In this document: piece after piece, positions 48,785 through 57,039 of the stretch
Position numbering within the stretch: position 1 is the stretch's first letter
How the letters are laid out: each line of letters starts with the position of its first letter
DNA from: Erysipelotrichaceae bacterium
Lineage (GTDB): Bacteria > Bacillota_I > Bacilli_A > Erysipelotrichales > Erysipelotrichaceae
Length of the DNA: 64,000 bases
Assembly: GCA_017428765.1 (NCBI GenBank)
Contig: JAFRQF010000026.1
Coordinates: 1 to 64,000 of the forward strand
Reading direction: 5' to 3'
Translations under genes and position numbers: made by a program
Notes under the pieces: generated by a model
The model's input: the letters and a program-made list of their open reading frames with translations, nothing else
What the model was told of the DNA's origin: nothing
Database searches by the model: none

Positions 48785-48852
48785 TTTTATATTATCGTTT
48801 ATTTTAAAAAATAAATCAAATTTGAGATAAACTTGCATTTTTCTTAAAAAAC

Positions 48853-48877
48853 TGGGTCCACTTTTGGGTCCACTTTT
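48853..48877. repeat. Right integrase arm-type repeats
   Basis: Two identical 13-bp copies of TGGGTCCACTTTT overlap by one T, with 12-bp periodicity. The same sequence occurs at 13352-13364 near attL. Confidence 0.8.
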
Positions 48878-48976
48878 TTAGAAAACACATGAAAAACGAT
48901 GAAAAAGTAAGATAGAAAATATCGTAAAACGCTGATAAATAGCGCACTTTGACATGCTCTGAAAAGCCTCTTTGCC

Positions 48977-48996
48977 TCTGGCCGGAACCACCATTT
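48977..48996. repeat. attR core
   Basis: This is a 20-bp exact copy of 13272-13291 (tRNA-Phe 3' end with CCA). The upstream tRNA part is absent, so this is the right prophage boundary. Confidence 0.92.
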
Positions 48997-49003
48997 AAAA
49001 ACT

Positions 49004-49040
49004 AAGGAGATCGTTCGATCTCCTTTTGTTTTTTTTTTTT
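49004..49040 (+). terminator. Original tRNA operon terminator, displaced by the prophage
   Basis: AAGGAGATCG and CGATCTCCTT form a 10-bp palindrome followed by TTTTG and a long T run. It lies 8 bp past attR, so before integration it would have stood directly after tRNA-Phe. Confidence 0.88.
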
Positions 49041-49045
49041 TATTA

Positions 49046-49879
49046 TTATTCCGTTTCCGAAGCTTCCTGTTCTTCCGTTTCCGCTTCCGCAGGTTCTTCC
49101 GGTACTTCTTCCCATGGGCAGGCGCTGGTATAGGCATTGCCTGAGATATCTTCAAAATAGTAACAGTGATTCTTATTCGTGACGATGCTTGATTCCATGT
49201 CGAAATAATGATTCAGGATCTCTAAGCCGTACACCGAAGTGAAGATATAGTTGCCGTCCCGCATGATGACTTCCACATCCTGATATTTCAATTGCGGGAA
49301 GTGATGGATCTCCGAGATCTGTTCGATGATCTTCGATTCACATTTTGCCAGCTGCTTGCAAAGCTTCGTCTTTCCTTCCTCATCGAAGCCTTCGATGAAC
49401 GGACCGTAAGCGATCAGATACATCCTTTCCTTGCCGATCCCGACTTTTTCCCCGTCTTCCAGCAACAAAACGTTGAGGCCGTTCTCCGGCGTATAGCCGA
49501 TGACTTTCTTCTCCTGGACTTCGATCTGCACGAGTCTTCCTTCCAGACGTCTCACCTTCACATCTTTGATCATGGGATCTTTTCTGATCCTGTTTTCTAT
49601 CTGCATCGGTATGGTCAGAAGATATTTGGAGTTCTTTGAAAGTCCGCTGAGTTCGATGATGTCTTCTTTTTTCAGATAGTGATCCCCTGTCACGGCAATG
49701 CGGTAGATATTGGAAGCACCGCTCAGGAAATAGATCCCGCCGATAAGCAGAAGACACAGAAAGACCGACAGGAAAAAGCAGAAATTTCTGGCTCTTTCAT
49801 ATGCCGAAGTCTGCCTTTGATTTCTGCGTATGGTAAATAAGGTATTCTTCTGTAAGAGTTTTTCTTTATCGTCTAGCAA
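49046..49879 (-). CDS. divIB: Cell division protein DivIB/FtsQ
   Basis: This 277-residue protein has a short cytoplasmic N terminus, one transmembrane helix (about 33-53), a POTRA domain (IYRIAVTGDHYLKKEDIIELSGLSKNSKYLLTIPMQIENRIRKDPMIKDVKVRR) and the FtsQ beta domain, then an acidic tail (PEEPAEAETEEQEASETE). It stabilises the FtsL/DivIC complex in the divisome. The gene follows murB with a 7-bp overlap. Confidence 0.92.
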   Translation of the reverse strand: MLDDKEKLLQKNTLFTIRRNQRQTSAYERARNFCFFLSVFLCLLLIGGIYFLSGASNIYRIAVTGDHYLKKEDIIELSGLSKNSKYLLTIPMQIENRIRKDPMIKDVKVRRLEGRLVQIEVQEKKVIGYTPENGLNVLLLEDGEKVGIGKERMYLIAYGPFIEGFDEEGKTKLCKQLAKCESKIIEQISEIHHFPQLKYQDVEVIMRDGNYIFTSVYGLEILNHYFDMESSIVTNKNHCYYFEDISGNAYTSACPWEEVPEEPAEAETEEQEASETE

Positions 49880-50760
49880 TTGAATTTCTCAACTTCCATC
49901 ACGAGTTTGATACCGTATTTTTCTTTGACCTTATCCTGGATCTCATAGACGATGTTCAGATAATCTTCAGCCGTTCCGTTTCCTTCGTTGACGATGAAGT
50001 TGGAATGCTTCTCAGACACACAGACATCATTGATGTGATAGCCGCGGTAGCCGATCGCATCGATCAGTTTCCAGGCAAAATCATTTTCCGGATTGCGGAA
50101 GCAGGATCCGGCGGAAGCCTTATCAAGAGGCTGTGTCTCTTTCCTTCTTCTGAGACGGTCGGCCATCAGGTCTTCCAGTTCCTGTTTGGGACGTCTGGTA
50201 AGCTTCAGCCTGGCGGAAACGACGACCCAGTGCGGATGATCGTGGAAGATGGAACGGCGATAAGAAAAATGCAGCTCATCATTATTGAGCCAGATCAGTT
50301 CGCCATCCTTGAGGACTTCGACTTCGATCACCACGTCGGACATCTGTCCTTTGTAGGCACCGGCATTCATATAGATCAGACCGCCGATGCAGCCAGGGAT
50401 ACCGGAAGCGAATTCCAGACAGCTGTAGCCTTCTCTGGCCAGGGATGCCGCAAGTACCGGAGCCAGTACGCCGGCTTCCGCATACACTTCATCCCCTTCG
50501 ATCTTATAGGAAGAAAGGCGTTTCAAAGAGACCACGACACCCTCGAACCTGCTTTCGCCGCAGATCAGATTGGAGCCGTTGCCGATCACTTTGAACGGGA
50601 TCCTTTCGTGTTTTAAATAATTGATGATGACCTTGAGTTCTTCTTTGTTTTCCGGCATGACGAAATGAGCGATCTCTCCGCCCATCTTCAGTGTCGTAAG
50701 GTCTTTGAAACTTTTATCATCATGGTATTCACCATGCAATTGCAGAAATTCTTTGATCAT
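49873..50760 (-). CDS. murB: UDP-N-acetylenolpyruvoylglucosamine reductase
   Basis: This 295-residue FAD enzyme reduces UDP-GlcNAc-enolpyruvate with NADPH to UDP-MurNAc in cytoplasmic peptidoglycan synthesis. Visible signatures are VIGNGSNLICGES and LEFASGIPGCIGGLIYMNAGAYKGQMSDVV for FAD and substrate binding, YRRSIF, and SAGSCFRNPEND. It is a short type IIb-like MurB. It overlaps murG by 4 bp and divIB by 7 bp. Confidence 0.95.
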   Translation of the reverse strand: MIKEFLQLHGEYHDDKSFKDLTTLKMGGEIAHFVMPENKEELKVIINYLKHERIPFKVIGNGSNLICGESRFEGVVVSLKRLSSYKIEGDEVYAEAGVLAPVLAASLAREGYSCLEFASGIPGCIGGLIYMNAGAYKGQMSDVVIEVEVLKDGELIWLNNDELHFSYRRSIFHDHPHWVVVSARLKLTRRPKQELEDLMADRLRRRKETQPLDKASAGSCFRNPENDFAWKLIDAIGYRGYHINDVCVSEKHSNFIVNEGNGTAEDYLNIVYEIQDKVKEKYGIKLVMEVEKFNC

Positions 50761-51824
50761 AGTTGTTCTATTGCTTTAACGATGTCATCAAGGACATTCG
50801 GATTGCCTAAGGCTGCCGCATTCTTCGAAAGCGTCTTCAGTCTTTCATCATCATCGATGATGCTGTCGATGAGCTCTTTGAGCTTTTTGCCGCTGAGATC
50901 TTTTTCTTCGATCATGATCGCCGCATCCTTATCGACCAGGGCTTTGCCATTGTAATACTGGTGATTGTTCGGGACAAAAGGAGATGGGATCAGGATGGCC
51001 GGCATGCCGATCGCGCAGATCTCCGAAAGTGTCGTTGCCCCTGCCCTGCAGACAAGAAGCGTAGCATTCTTCATCACGTTGATCCCGTCGATCCTCTCGA
51101 ATACCTTGAGATGATCGTTCTGTTTTACTTTTTTTATCATCTCCTCATAGTGCGATGCACCGGTCGCATAGACGATCTGGTAGGAATCATCACACAGCGG
51201 GAAGAAGTCGAGCAGTTTTTCATTGACGCTGGAAGAGCCCAGTGAGCCCATGAATATGACGACGGTCTTCCTGTCGGGATCAAGTCCCAGCTTGCGTATC
51301 ACTTCCTTGTCTTGCTTGACTTCGTAAGCCTTGGAAGACTGCGGATTGCCTAAGATCAGCGTGTTCTTGTTTTTGAACTGGATGAGATTCTCTTCGTAGC
51401 AGCCGATGACCAGATCCATCTTTTCATCCAGCATCCGGTTGGCACGTCCGACAAAAGAATTCTGTTCATGGATCACCGTCTTGAGATGCAGCGAAGAAGC
51501 CGCTTCCATGACCGGTACCGAGATATAATTGCCGAAACCGATCGCCATATCATAACCTTTGAGCAGCTTCCGGCAGGTAAAATACGCTTTGCCGATCGAG
51601 GCAAGGCTCTTTACTTTCTGTAAGATACCGCCTCTGGTGGTATAGACATCGAGTCCGATATAATCAAAACCCCTTTCGGGAATGACGTCTTTTTCCATCC
51701 GGTCGTTGGAACCGATAAAAGTGATCCTGTGACCGTTCTTCTTCAATGCTTCTGCCAGGCTCAGTGCGGGATAGATGTGTCCGCCTGTTCCTCCAGCTAC
51801 CATAGCGATATTCATATGTATCAT
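50757..51824 (-). CDS. murG: UDP-GlcNAc:lipid I GlcNAc transferase MurG
   Basis: This 355-residue GT-B glycosyltransferase has the N-terminal glycine-rich AGGTGGHIYPALSLAEAL, IGFGNYISVPVM, HEQNSFVGRANR, MGSLGSSSVN and RAGATTLSEI(C)A donor-binding motifs. It makes lipid II at the inner membrane face. The start may be 51824 or the ATG nine bases later (MNIAMVAGG); neither has a strong RBS. Coupled to murB. Confidence 0.95.
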   Translation of the reverse strand: MIHMNIAMVAGGTGGHIYPALSLAEALKKNGHRITFIGSNDRMEKDVIPERGFDYIGLDVYTTRGGILQKVKSLASIGKAYFTCRKLLKGYDMAIGFGNYISVPVMEAASSLHLKTVIHEQNSFVGRANRMLDEKMDLVIGCYEENLIQFKNKNTLILGNPQSSKAYEVKQDKEVIRKLGLDPDRKTVVIFMGSLGSSSVNEKLLDFFPLCDDSYQIVYATGASHYEEMIKKVKQNDHLKVFERIDGINVMKNATLLVCRAGATTLSEICAIGMPAILIPSPFVPNNHQYYNGKALVDKDAAIMIEEKDLSGKKLKELIDSIIDDDERLKTLSKNAAALGNPNVLDDIVKAIEQL

Positions 51825-51837
51825 TTTAGCATTAAAA

Positions 51838-51870
51838 AATAATGGTGACTACATGAAGTCGTCACCATTA
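51838..51870 (-). terminator. Terminator overlapping a gene end
   Basis: AATGGTGAC and GTCACCATT form a 9-bp stem; on the minus strand T6 follows. The stem includes the last codons of the gene at 51849, and it insulates that gene from murG. Confidence 0.82.
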
Positions 51871-52082
51871 TCGTTCACTATGTTCCATTTGAATCTGCCA
51901 AGCAGATATCTCGTTATGATCGGATCGATGATCACCAGCAAGGCGATGTGCACATATAAGTGCGGGAAGAAGCCTCGCACAGCCAGGTCGATCACCGGAT
52001 CCATCAGAAAGATCTGAAGTGCGGCGATGCTCAGATAGATCAGCATGCTTAAGCCTATGAAGCGGAATGTATCTTTTCCCAT
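51849..52082 (-). CDS. Small membrane protein
   Basis: This 77-residue protein has two hydrophobic helices (about 8-30 and 40-62), with RYLLGRFKWNIVNDN at the end. No family recognised. The start overlaps the stop of the LexA-like repressor gene by one base, so it is probably cotranscribed with it and could be part of the damage response. Confidence 0.65.
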   Translation of the reverse strand: MGKDTFRFIGLSMLIYLSIAALQIFLMDPVIDLAVRGFFPHLYVHIALLVIIDPIITRYLLGRFKWNIVNDNGDDFM

Positions 52083-52672
52083 CAGAACAGCACCTTGTTG
52101 TGAAGCACTTTGCCTAAGATCCGCACTTCATCCGGGGAAAAGCTGCGGTCCTCATATGCCGGATTGGCAGCCTTCAAAGTCAGTTTTCCGTCTGAAAATG
52201 ACGCCCGTTTGATCGTGACCTCATTGTTGTCAAGAAGGAAGACGCCGATATCCTTATCATTTAGATAATCCTGCTTGCGCACATAGACGATATCCCCTTC
52301 GCCGATCCTGAGATTGATCATCGAATCGCCTTTTACTTTGAGATAGAAATACTCACCGGGTCCGTATTCGGAATTGTTGCAGTATTCATATCCGTAGATA
52401 TTCTCATCGGCATACATGTTATATCCCGCCTTGACTTCACCAAGTATGGGAACGGCGACCTGCGAGGTGCGGATATCGAGGTTGAGAAGATGATCGACAT
52501 CCACTTCAAAGATGTCTGCGATCTTCTTTAACGTGGAAACACGCGGGAAAGCGGATCCGTCTTCCCATTTCTGCACCGTAGTAAAAGATTTATATCCCAG
52601 TCTGTCGGCAAGTTCATCCTGCGACATATTGTTGCTTCTGCGAAGATAGCGAAGATTATCTTTAAATTCCAT
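52082..52672 (-). CDS. LexA-like XRE/S24 repressor
   Basis: This 196-residue protein has an N-terminal XRE helix-turn-helix (NNMSQDELADRLGYKSFTTVQKWEDGSAFPR) and a C-terminal S24 peptidase domain. Ala82-Gly83 (EVKAGYNM) is the likely self-cleavage site, with Ser117 (KGDSMIN) and Lys155 (VTIKRA) as the catalytic dyad. It resembles HdiR-type SOS repressors. It is divergent from the Y-family polymerase gene across paired operators, so it probably controls both promoters and is inactivated by RecA filament. Confidence 0.9.
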   Translation of the reverse strand: MEFKDNLRYLRRSNNMSQDELADRLGYKSFTTVQKWEDGSAFPRVSTLKKIADIFEVDVDHLLNLDIRTSQVAVPILGEVKAGYNMYADENIYGYEYCNNSEYGPGEYFYLKVKGDSMINLRIGEGDIVYVRKQDYLNDKDIGVFLLDNNEVTIKRASFSDGKLTLKAANPAYEDRSFSPDEVRILGKVLHNKVLF

Positions 52673-52698
52673 GTTAAGCTCCTTTTTCTACATCTCTT

Positions 52699-52763
52699 AT
52701 GATACAGGAAACTTGATTTTCATTCAAGTTTTTTATTGAACTTGATATTTTTTCAAGTATAAT
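52699..52763. promoter_or_regulatory. Divergent promoters with two ACTTGA-N7-TCAAGT operators
   Basis: O1 is at 52711-52729 and O2 at 52740-52758; both are exact ACTTGA-N7-TCAAGT dyads, 29 bp apart. The repressor promoter (minus) is -35 TTGAAT (52722-52727), 17 bp, -10 TATCAT (52699-52704), with O1 over its -35. The polymerase promoter (plus) is -35 TTGAAC (52736-52741), 16 bp, -10 TATAAT (52758-52763), with O2 filling its spacer. Confidence 0.88.
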
Positions 52764-52769
52764 AAAACT

Positions 52770-54008
52770 ATGAACAGAACGATACTCCATTGCGATCTCA
52801 ACTGCTTTTTCGCATCCGCCGAGATGCTATATCATCCCGAATTCCGCAATGTTCCGATGGCGATCGCCGGCGACATCAAACAAAGGCACGGCATCATACT
52901 GGCGAAAAATGTGCCCGCCAAAACAAGAGGCGTCAAAACAGCCGAAACGATCGGCGAAGCACTGAAGAAATGTCCGGAGCTCATCCTGCGCAGTCCGGAT
53001 TACGAGACCTACGATTACCTCTCGGGAAAAGTCAGAGAACTCTACTATGAATATACTGATCGCATCGAACCCTTCGGGATCGACGAATGCTGGCTCGACA
53101 TCAGCGAAAGCATCCCCTATTTCGGTTCCTGGCAATACATCGTCTCCAGCCTTCTGCGTCGGGTCAAAGAAGAGATCGGTCTGACTCTTTCGATTGGCAT
53201 CTCCAATAACAAGGTCTATGCGAAGCTTGGCTCCGATATCGCTAAGGAAGATGAATTCTTCAGGATCGATTCATTGGATGATATCGGTCATCTTCCGGTA
53301 TCTTCCCTTCTCGGAGTCGGTGAAAAAAGCATAGACAGACTTCACAGCTTCGGCATCCATACGATACGCGATGCGGCTGACTCCTCCCCGTCCTATCTGG
53401 AGTCGGTCTTAGGAAAATACGGCATCAGTCTCTATCTTTATGCCAACGGCCTGGATAACTCACCGGTCGCACGCATCGATCAGGCGCACGAACCTGTCAA
53501 ATCCATTTCCAACTCGATGACCTGCAGCAAGGATGTCTGCGGACTCGACGACTTCAAGATCGTCCTGACCGTACTCAGTGAAAACGTCGGCCGCCGTCTT
53601 CTTAATAAAGGACTCTATTACAAGACCGTACATCTGACTTTGCGGGACACGCATCTGAAAGTGCGGACCCTGCAGAAAAAGCTCAAAGAGAATACCGATC
53701 TCGCCAAACAGATCTACGATGAAGCTCTCAGTCTGTTTCTTGAAAACTGCGACATAAATCTTCCTTACCGCTCTATCGGCGTCGCCGTTTCCGGTCTTTC
53801 CGATAAGAAGGAAGAAAGCCAGATCGATCTCTTTGAAAAAAGCGGGACCTATTCATTGAAACAGAAGAAGAAAGAAACAGCGATCGAGCAGATCCGAAGA
53901 CGCTTCGGAAAGCAGGCCGTCTGTTCGCTCAGGGTGCTGGAAGACAGCGAGCTGTCCAGTTTCGTCAATAAAAACATGATCTTTAAGGAGGATGAAAAGC
54001 AGATATGA
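52770..54008 (+). CDS. Y-family DNA polymerase (Pol IV/UmuC type)
   Basis: This 412-residue translesion polymerase has Asp9 in ILHCDLNCFFASAE, the IDECWLD catalytic pair near 104, GVGEKSIDRLHSFGI helix-hairpin-helix, and a little-finger domain. Near residue 352 the QIDLF motif fits beta-clamp binding. It is under the divergent LexA-like repressor. The -10 box ends 6 nt before the ATG and no Shine-Dalgarno exists, so the mRNA is likely leaderless. Confidence 0.92.
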   Translation: MNRTILHCDLNCFFASAEMLYHPEFRNVPMAIAGDIKQRHGIILAKNVPAKTRGVKTAETIGEALKKCPELILRSPDYETYDYLSGKVRELYYEYTDRIEPFGIDECWLDISESIPYFGSWQYIVSSLLRRVKEEIGLTLSIGISNNKVYAKLGSDIAKEDEFFRIDSLDDIGHLPVSSLLGVGEKSIDRLHSFGIHTIRDAADSSPSYLESVLGKYGISLYLYANGLDNSPVARIDQAHEPVKSISNSMTCSKDVCGLDDFKIVLTVLSENVGRRLLNKGLYYKTVHLTLRDTHLKVRTLQKKLKENTDLAKQIYDEALSLFLENCDINLPYRSIGVAVSGLSDKKEESQIDLFEKSGTYSLKQKKKETAIEQIRRRFGKQAVCSLRVLEDSELSSFVNKNMIFKEDEKQI

Positions 54009-54253
54009 TAAGGAAATATGTCGATGTCATCTGTCTCAATGACAAAGGCGGAAACATAAAGCCGCTGTTTCTGATCTGGGATGAAGGAAAGAAGGTCCCG
54101 ATCAAGAAAGTCAAGGAGATCTGTCCGCGGGCATCTTTGAAAGTCGGCGGTTCGGGACTTCGCTATACCTGCGTCTTTGAACCCAACCGCATCCGCCACC
54201 TCTACTATGACCGGAGCAAATGGTACGTGGAGATGGAGGACCACGTGATATAA
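54005..54253 (+). CDS. Small protein cotranscribed with the Y-family polymerase
   Basis: This 82-residue beta-rich protein (RKYVDVICLNDKGGNIKPLFLIWDEGKKVPIKKV ... SGLRYTCVFEPNRIRHLYYDRSKWYVE) overlaps the polymerase stop codon (ATGA). Similar short genes follow Y-family polymerase genes in some Firmicutes. Function unknown; SOS induction is expected from the operon. Confidence 0.72.
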   Translation: MIRKYVDVICLNDKGGNIKPLFLIWDEGKKVPIKKVKEICPRASLKVGGSGLRYTCVFEPNRIRHLYYDRSKWYVEMEDHVI

Positions 54254-54281
54254 TCTATGGAAAAGTGAGGAAAGTTAAAAA

Positions 54282-55196
54282 ATGAACGAACAATATGATG
54301 TGATCATTGTCGGAGCAGGTCCTGCCGGACTTACAGCGGCGATCTATGCTTCCCGAGCAAATCTTTCCGTTCTGATCATCGAATCCGGCGTCAATGGCGG
54401 CAAACTGTCCAAGACATACGAGATCGAAAACTATCCGGGCATCAAATCCATCTCCGGTCTGGAACTTGCCAACCAGCTGACCGAGCACGGACAGCAGTTC
54501 GGTGCCAAGCTGATCGCCGGTGACGTGAGAAAGATCGAAGACGGCGAACTGAAAAGTGTCAGACTGGCTGACGGAACGGTCTATGAAGCAAAAGCGGTCA
54601 TCATTGCGACCGGGACCAAAGAAAGAACGCTGGATCTTCCTCATGCCGACGAATTCACCGGCAGAGGTATCTCCTATTGTGCGGTATGCGACGGTTTCTT
54701 CTACCGCAATAAAGATATCGTGATCATCGGCGGCGGCAACTCCGCTCTGGAAGAAGCCTTATATCTGGCATCCCTGGCCAAGAAAGTGACGATCGTCATC
54801 CGCAGAGACGTCTTCAGAGCAGACGCAAGCGTCATCGACCGCGTCAAAGCCAACGAAAAGATCGAGATCATCACCAAACACGTACCGGCAGAACTGTGCA
54901 TCGAAGATGACAGGATCTGCGGCATGAAGATCAGAAACGTCGAAACAGGCGAAGAGACGATCGTTCCATGCAAGGGTATCTTCCCTTACATCGGTGCCGA
55001 TCCTTGTACGGATTTCGTCGATGATGCGATACTCGATGAAAAAGGCTACATCAAAGTCAATCCGGATATGTCGACAGCGATCAAAGGCATCTACGGTGCC
55101 GGCGACTGTATCGTCAAAGATCTGCGTCAGGTCGTCACCGCCTGCAATGACGGTGCGATCGCAGCCAACAGCATCATCAAATATCTGAAAGATTAA
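54282..55196 (+). CDS. trxB: Thioredoxin reductase
   Basis: This 304-residue flavoenzyme has FAD-binding GAGPAG (11-16), redox-active C133-AV-C136 in YCAVCDGFF, NADPH-binding GGGNSA (150-155) and C-terminal FAD motif GIYGAGDCIV. It reduces thioredoxin with NADPH in the cytosol. GAGGAAAG precedes the ATG. It has its own start region after the polymerase operon. Confidence 0.96.
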   Translation: MNEQYDVIIVGAGPAGLTAAIYASRANLSVLIIESGVNGGKLSKTYEIENYPGIKSISGLELANQLTEHGQQFGAKLIAGDVRKIEDGELKSVRLADGTVYEAKAVIIATGTKERTLDLPHADEFTGRGISYCAVCDGFFYRNKDIVIIGGGNSALEEALYLASLAKKVTIVIRRDVFRADASVIDRVKANEKIEIITKHVPAELCIEDDRICGMKIRNVETGEETIVPCKGIFPYIGADPCTDFVDDAILDEKGYIKVNPDMSTAIKGIYGAGDCIVKDLRQVVTACNDGAIAANSIIKYLKD

Positions 55197-55202
55197 AAAA
55201 AT

Positions 55203-55228
55203 AAAGGATCATCTCGCGATGATCCTTT
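55203..55228. terminator. Bidirectional terminator between trxB and efp
   Basis: AAAGGATCAT and ATGATCCTTT form a 10-bp stem, lying between convergent genes. Short T/A runs flank it on both sides. Confidence 0.85.
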
Positions 55229-55236
55229 CATTTTGT

Positions 55237-55794
55237 TTAAGCTCTTCCGGAATACTTGCCATCCGCTGTGGAAACGGTGATGCGTTCGCCGTTTTCAATG
55301 AACAGCGGAACTTTTACCAATAGGCCTGTTTCCGTGACGGCGTTCTTGAGTGCGCTGGTCGCGGTGTTGCCTTTGACGGCAGCTTCGCATTCCACCAGTT
55401 CAAGATCGACCTTGTCCGGTAAAATGACGCCTAATACTTCGCCCTCATAGAAGGAGATGTTGACATCCAGATTGGCGACCAGGAACTTGCTTTCCCATTC
55501 CAATCTGTCCTTCGGGATCTCGACCTGTTCGTAAGTTTCCATGTCCATGAAGACTTCCATGTCTCCGGAATCATACAGGAACTGCATCGGTCTTCTGTCG
55601 ATCGAAGCTTCGCCGACCTGGTCGGACCCGATCAAAGAAAGCTCTTTGATGACGCCTGTCTTAGGCTGTTTGACCTTGACCTTGACTTTCATCTTGGCCA
55701 TAGCAGTCTTATTGAGCTGGATATCGATGCACTGGTATAATTCGTTTTCCCATGTAAAACACTGACCCGGTTTGATTTCTGTGCAGTTTATCAT
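55237..55794 (-). CDS. efp: Elongation factor P, variant tip loop
   Basis: This 185-residue three-domain EF-P has an N-terminal KOW-like domain, a central OB domain (MQFLYDSGDMEVFMDMETYEQVEIP) and a C-terminal OB domain with TGLLVKVPLFIENGERITVSTADGKYSGRA, the classical signature. The loop that usually reads HVKPGKGxA, with the modified Lys at the tip, is here QLNKTAMAKM, so the usual tip Lys position is Ala or Met. EF-P relieves stalls at polyproline. How this variant is modified, if at all, is unclear. Confidence 0.88.
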   Translation of the reverse strand: MINCTEIKPGQCFTWENELYQCIDIQLNKTAMAKMKVKVKVKQPKTGVIKELSLIGSDQVGEASIDRRPMQFLYDSGDMEVFMDMETYEQVEIPKDRLEWESKFLVANLDVNISFYEGEVLGVILPDKVDLELVECEAAVKGNTATSALKNAVTETGLLVKVPLFIENGERITVSTADGKYSGRA

Positions 55795-55854
55795 AGTGTA
55801 CTTACCTCTTTTTTCTTTTCTATTGTATTATACACGAATCCTGCTTTGCAAAAC

Positions 55855-56205
55855 CTAGGAGTGCTGCAAAACGAAATCAACGATCCTGTCTTCGTACACG
55901 CTCAATGACAGCCGGTATTGAAGATAATACAGATCATAGCCTTCGCCGCTTTGATAGACGTTCACTCTGATCTCATCGAAATAGAAGTCATCGATCTCTT
56001 CCTTTCTTGCCAGCATGCATTTGAAGACATCGATCACATGCGCCTCATAATAGAAACATTCCTCGTCTTCGATCAGATTCTTATAGACCTGATCCGCTTT
56101 GATGATATAGTCACTCTTCATCGCGATCAGCGACATCATCACGCACATCACAATCAGAAAACCTGTCGAGATAAAACCCTCTTGCGCTGGCGATCGCCCT
56201 TTCAT
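55855..56205 (-). CDS. Competence protein ComGG-like
   Basis: This 116-residue protein starts at 56205 behind AAGGATAAGGA. It has an N-terminal hydrophobic prepilin-type helix (EGFISTGFLIVMCVMMSLIAM) and an acidic, tyrosine-rich remainder. It is the last gene of the comG operon, the ComGG position, though sequence conservation in this position is low. A longer reading of 126 residues is possible. Confidence 0.65.
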   Translation of the reverse strand: MKGRSPAQEGFISTGFLIVMCVMMSLIAMKSDYIIKADQVYKNLIEDEECFYYEAHVIDVFKCMLARKEEIDDFYFDEIRVNVYQSGEGYDLYYLQYRLSLSVYEDRIVDFVLQHS

Positions 56206-56563
56206 ATTCCTTATCCTTTTTTCTGTAACAGACATAGATCACAGATCCCCTTTCTTCAAAATGCAGTTCATCGACATCCGCCAGGAAGATCTGCGTACCG
56301 GGATGCAGTATGAGCTTGTCGTTGACTTTGGACAGGATGAAATCCTTGTTGTGCAAGGAAAAATACAAGGCATTCTGATCAAAAGAAAGATCATAGCTTA
56401 TCAGCATGCTTTCTCTGAGCTGATGAAGGGAAAGCTCGTCGAAGACTTCCGTGTAGGAAAACGGCATGGAAGAAACAAAGGAAAAGCCGCACATCGAGAT
56501 CGGAAGCAGAGTCAGGATGATCAGAAGACCTGCGATGTTTCTAATCATACTCATCGAATGCAC
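56111..56563 (-). CDS. comGF: Competence protein ComGF-like
   Basis: This 150-residue protein has one N-terminal hydrophobic helix (IAGLLIILTLLPISMCGFSFV) and the ComGF-like sequence FDELSLHQLRESMLISYDLSFDQNALYFSLHNKDFILSKVNDKLILHPGTQIFLADVDELHF. It is a minor component of the competence pseudopilus. It overlaps comGE by 23 bp and the ComGG-like gene by 95 bp. Confidence 0.8.
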   Translation of the reverse strand: MHSMSMIRNIAGLLIILTLLPISMCGFSFVSSMPFSYTEVFDELSLHQLRESMLISYDLSFDQNALYFSLHNKDFILSKVNDKLILHPGTQIFLADVDELHFEERGSVIYVCYRKKDKEYERAIASARGFYLDRFSDCDVRDDVADRDEE

Positions 56564-56759
56564 ACCCCTCGCACAGATTCAGATCGGACAGTATGTCCTC
56601 ATAACGTTGATTGCTTCTTTCCTGGTAGCGCAGATAGCCTTCCTCATATCGTTCGATCAGGTTGTAGATCGAAAAACACAGGATGCACAGACACGACAGC
56701 AGGAACACCGACAGCAAGGCATCCAGCAGAAAGAACCCTTTCTCATTTGATAAAGGCAT
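56541..56759 (-). CDS. Minor competence prepilin ComGE-like
   Basis: This 72-residue prepilin-like protein from ATG 56759 has the cleavage motif NEKGFFLLDALLSVFLLS, with Gly before the cleaved Phe and Asp or Leu in the position normally Glu+5, followed by a short globular end. It overlaps comGD by 17 bp. The 105-residue reading is not supported by an RBS. Confidence 0.7.
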   Translation of the reverse strand: MPLSNEKGFFLLDALLSVFLLSCLCILCFSIYNLIERYEEGYLRYQERSNQRYEDILSDLNLCEGCAFDEYD

Positions 56760-57039
56760 AGCCGCTCGAGAGATTGAAGGTGATCTTCTTTCTTTCAAAA
56801 TGTACTGTCCTTGCCATGTTGATACGTCCCATGCTGTTATAGGATATCCCCTGTTCATATGTCACGGTCCTCCTTTCCCTGATCGCTTCCGACTGTTTCA
56901 GCATCGCCTCGTTGAGAAAGCGGTAATGATCCAATGACAGCTTTGAACGGAAGCTCAGCGAAAAAAGGCTCACCGCAGAGAGCATCAGGATGCATACCAG
57001 CATCTCAAGAAGCGTGAAGCCTTTTTCAGTAGATGACAC
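56743..57039 (-). CDS. comGD: Competence pseudopilin ComGD
   Basis: This 98-residue type IV prepilin has the motif TEKGFTLLEMLVCILMLS, where ComC peptidase cleaves before Phe and Glu5 is kept. The C-terminal part is small and beta-like. It is a minor pseudopilin. It overlaps comGC by 14 bp. Confidence 0.85.
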   Translation of the reverse strand: MSSTEKGFTLLEMLVCILMLSAVSLFSLSFRSKLSLDHYRFLNEAMLKQSEAIRERRTVTYEQGISYNSMGRINMARTVHFERKKITFNLSSGYAFIK

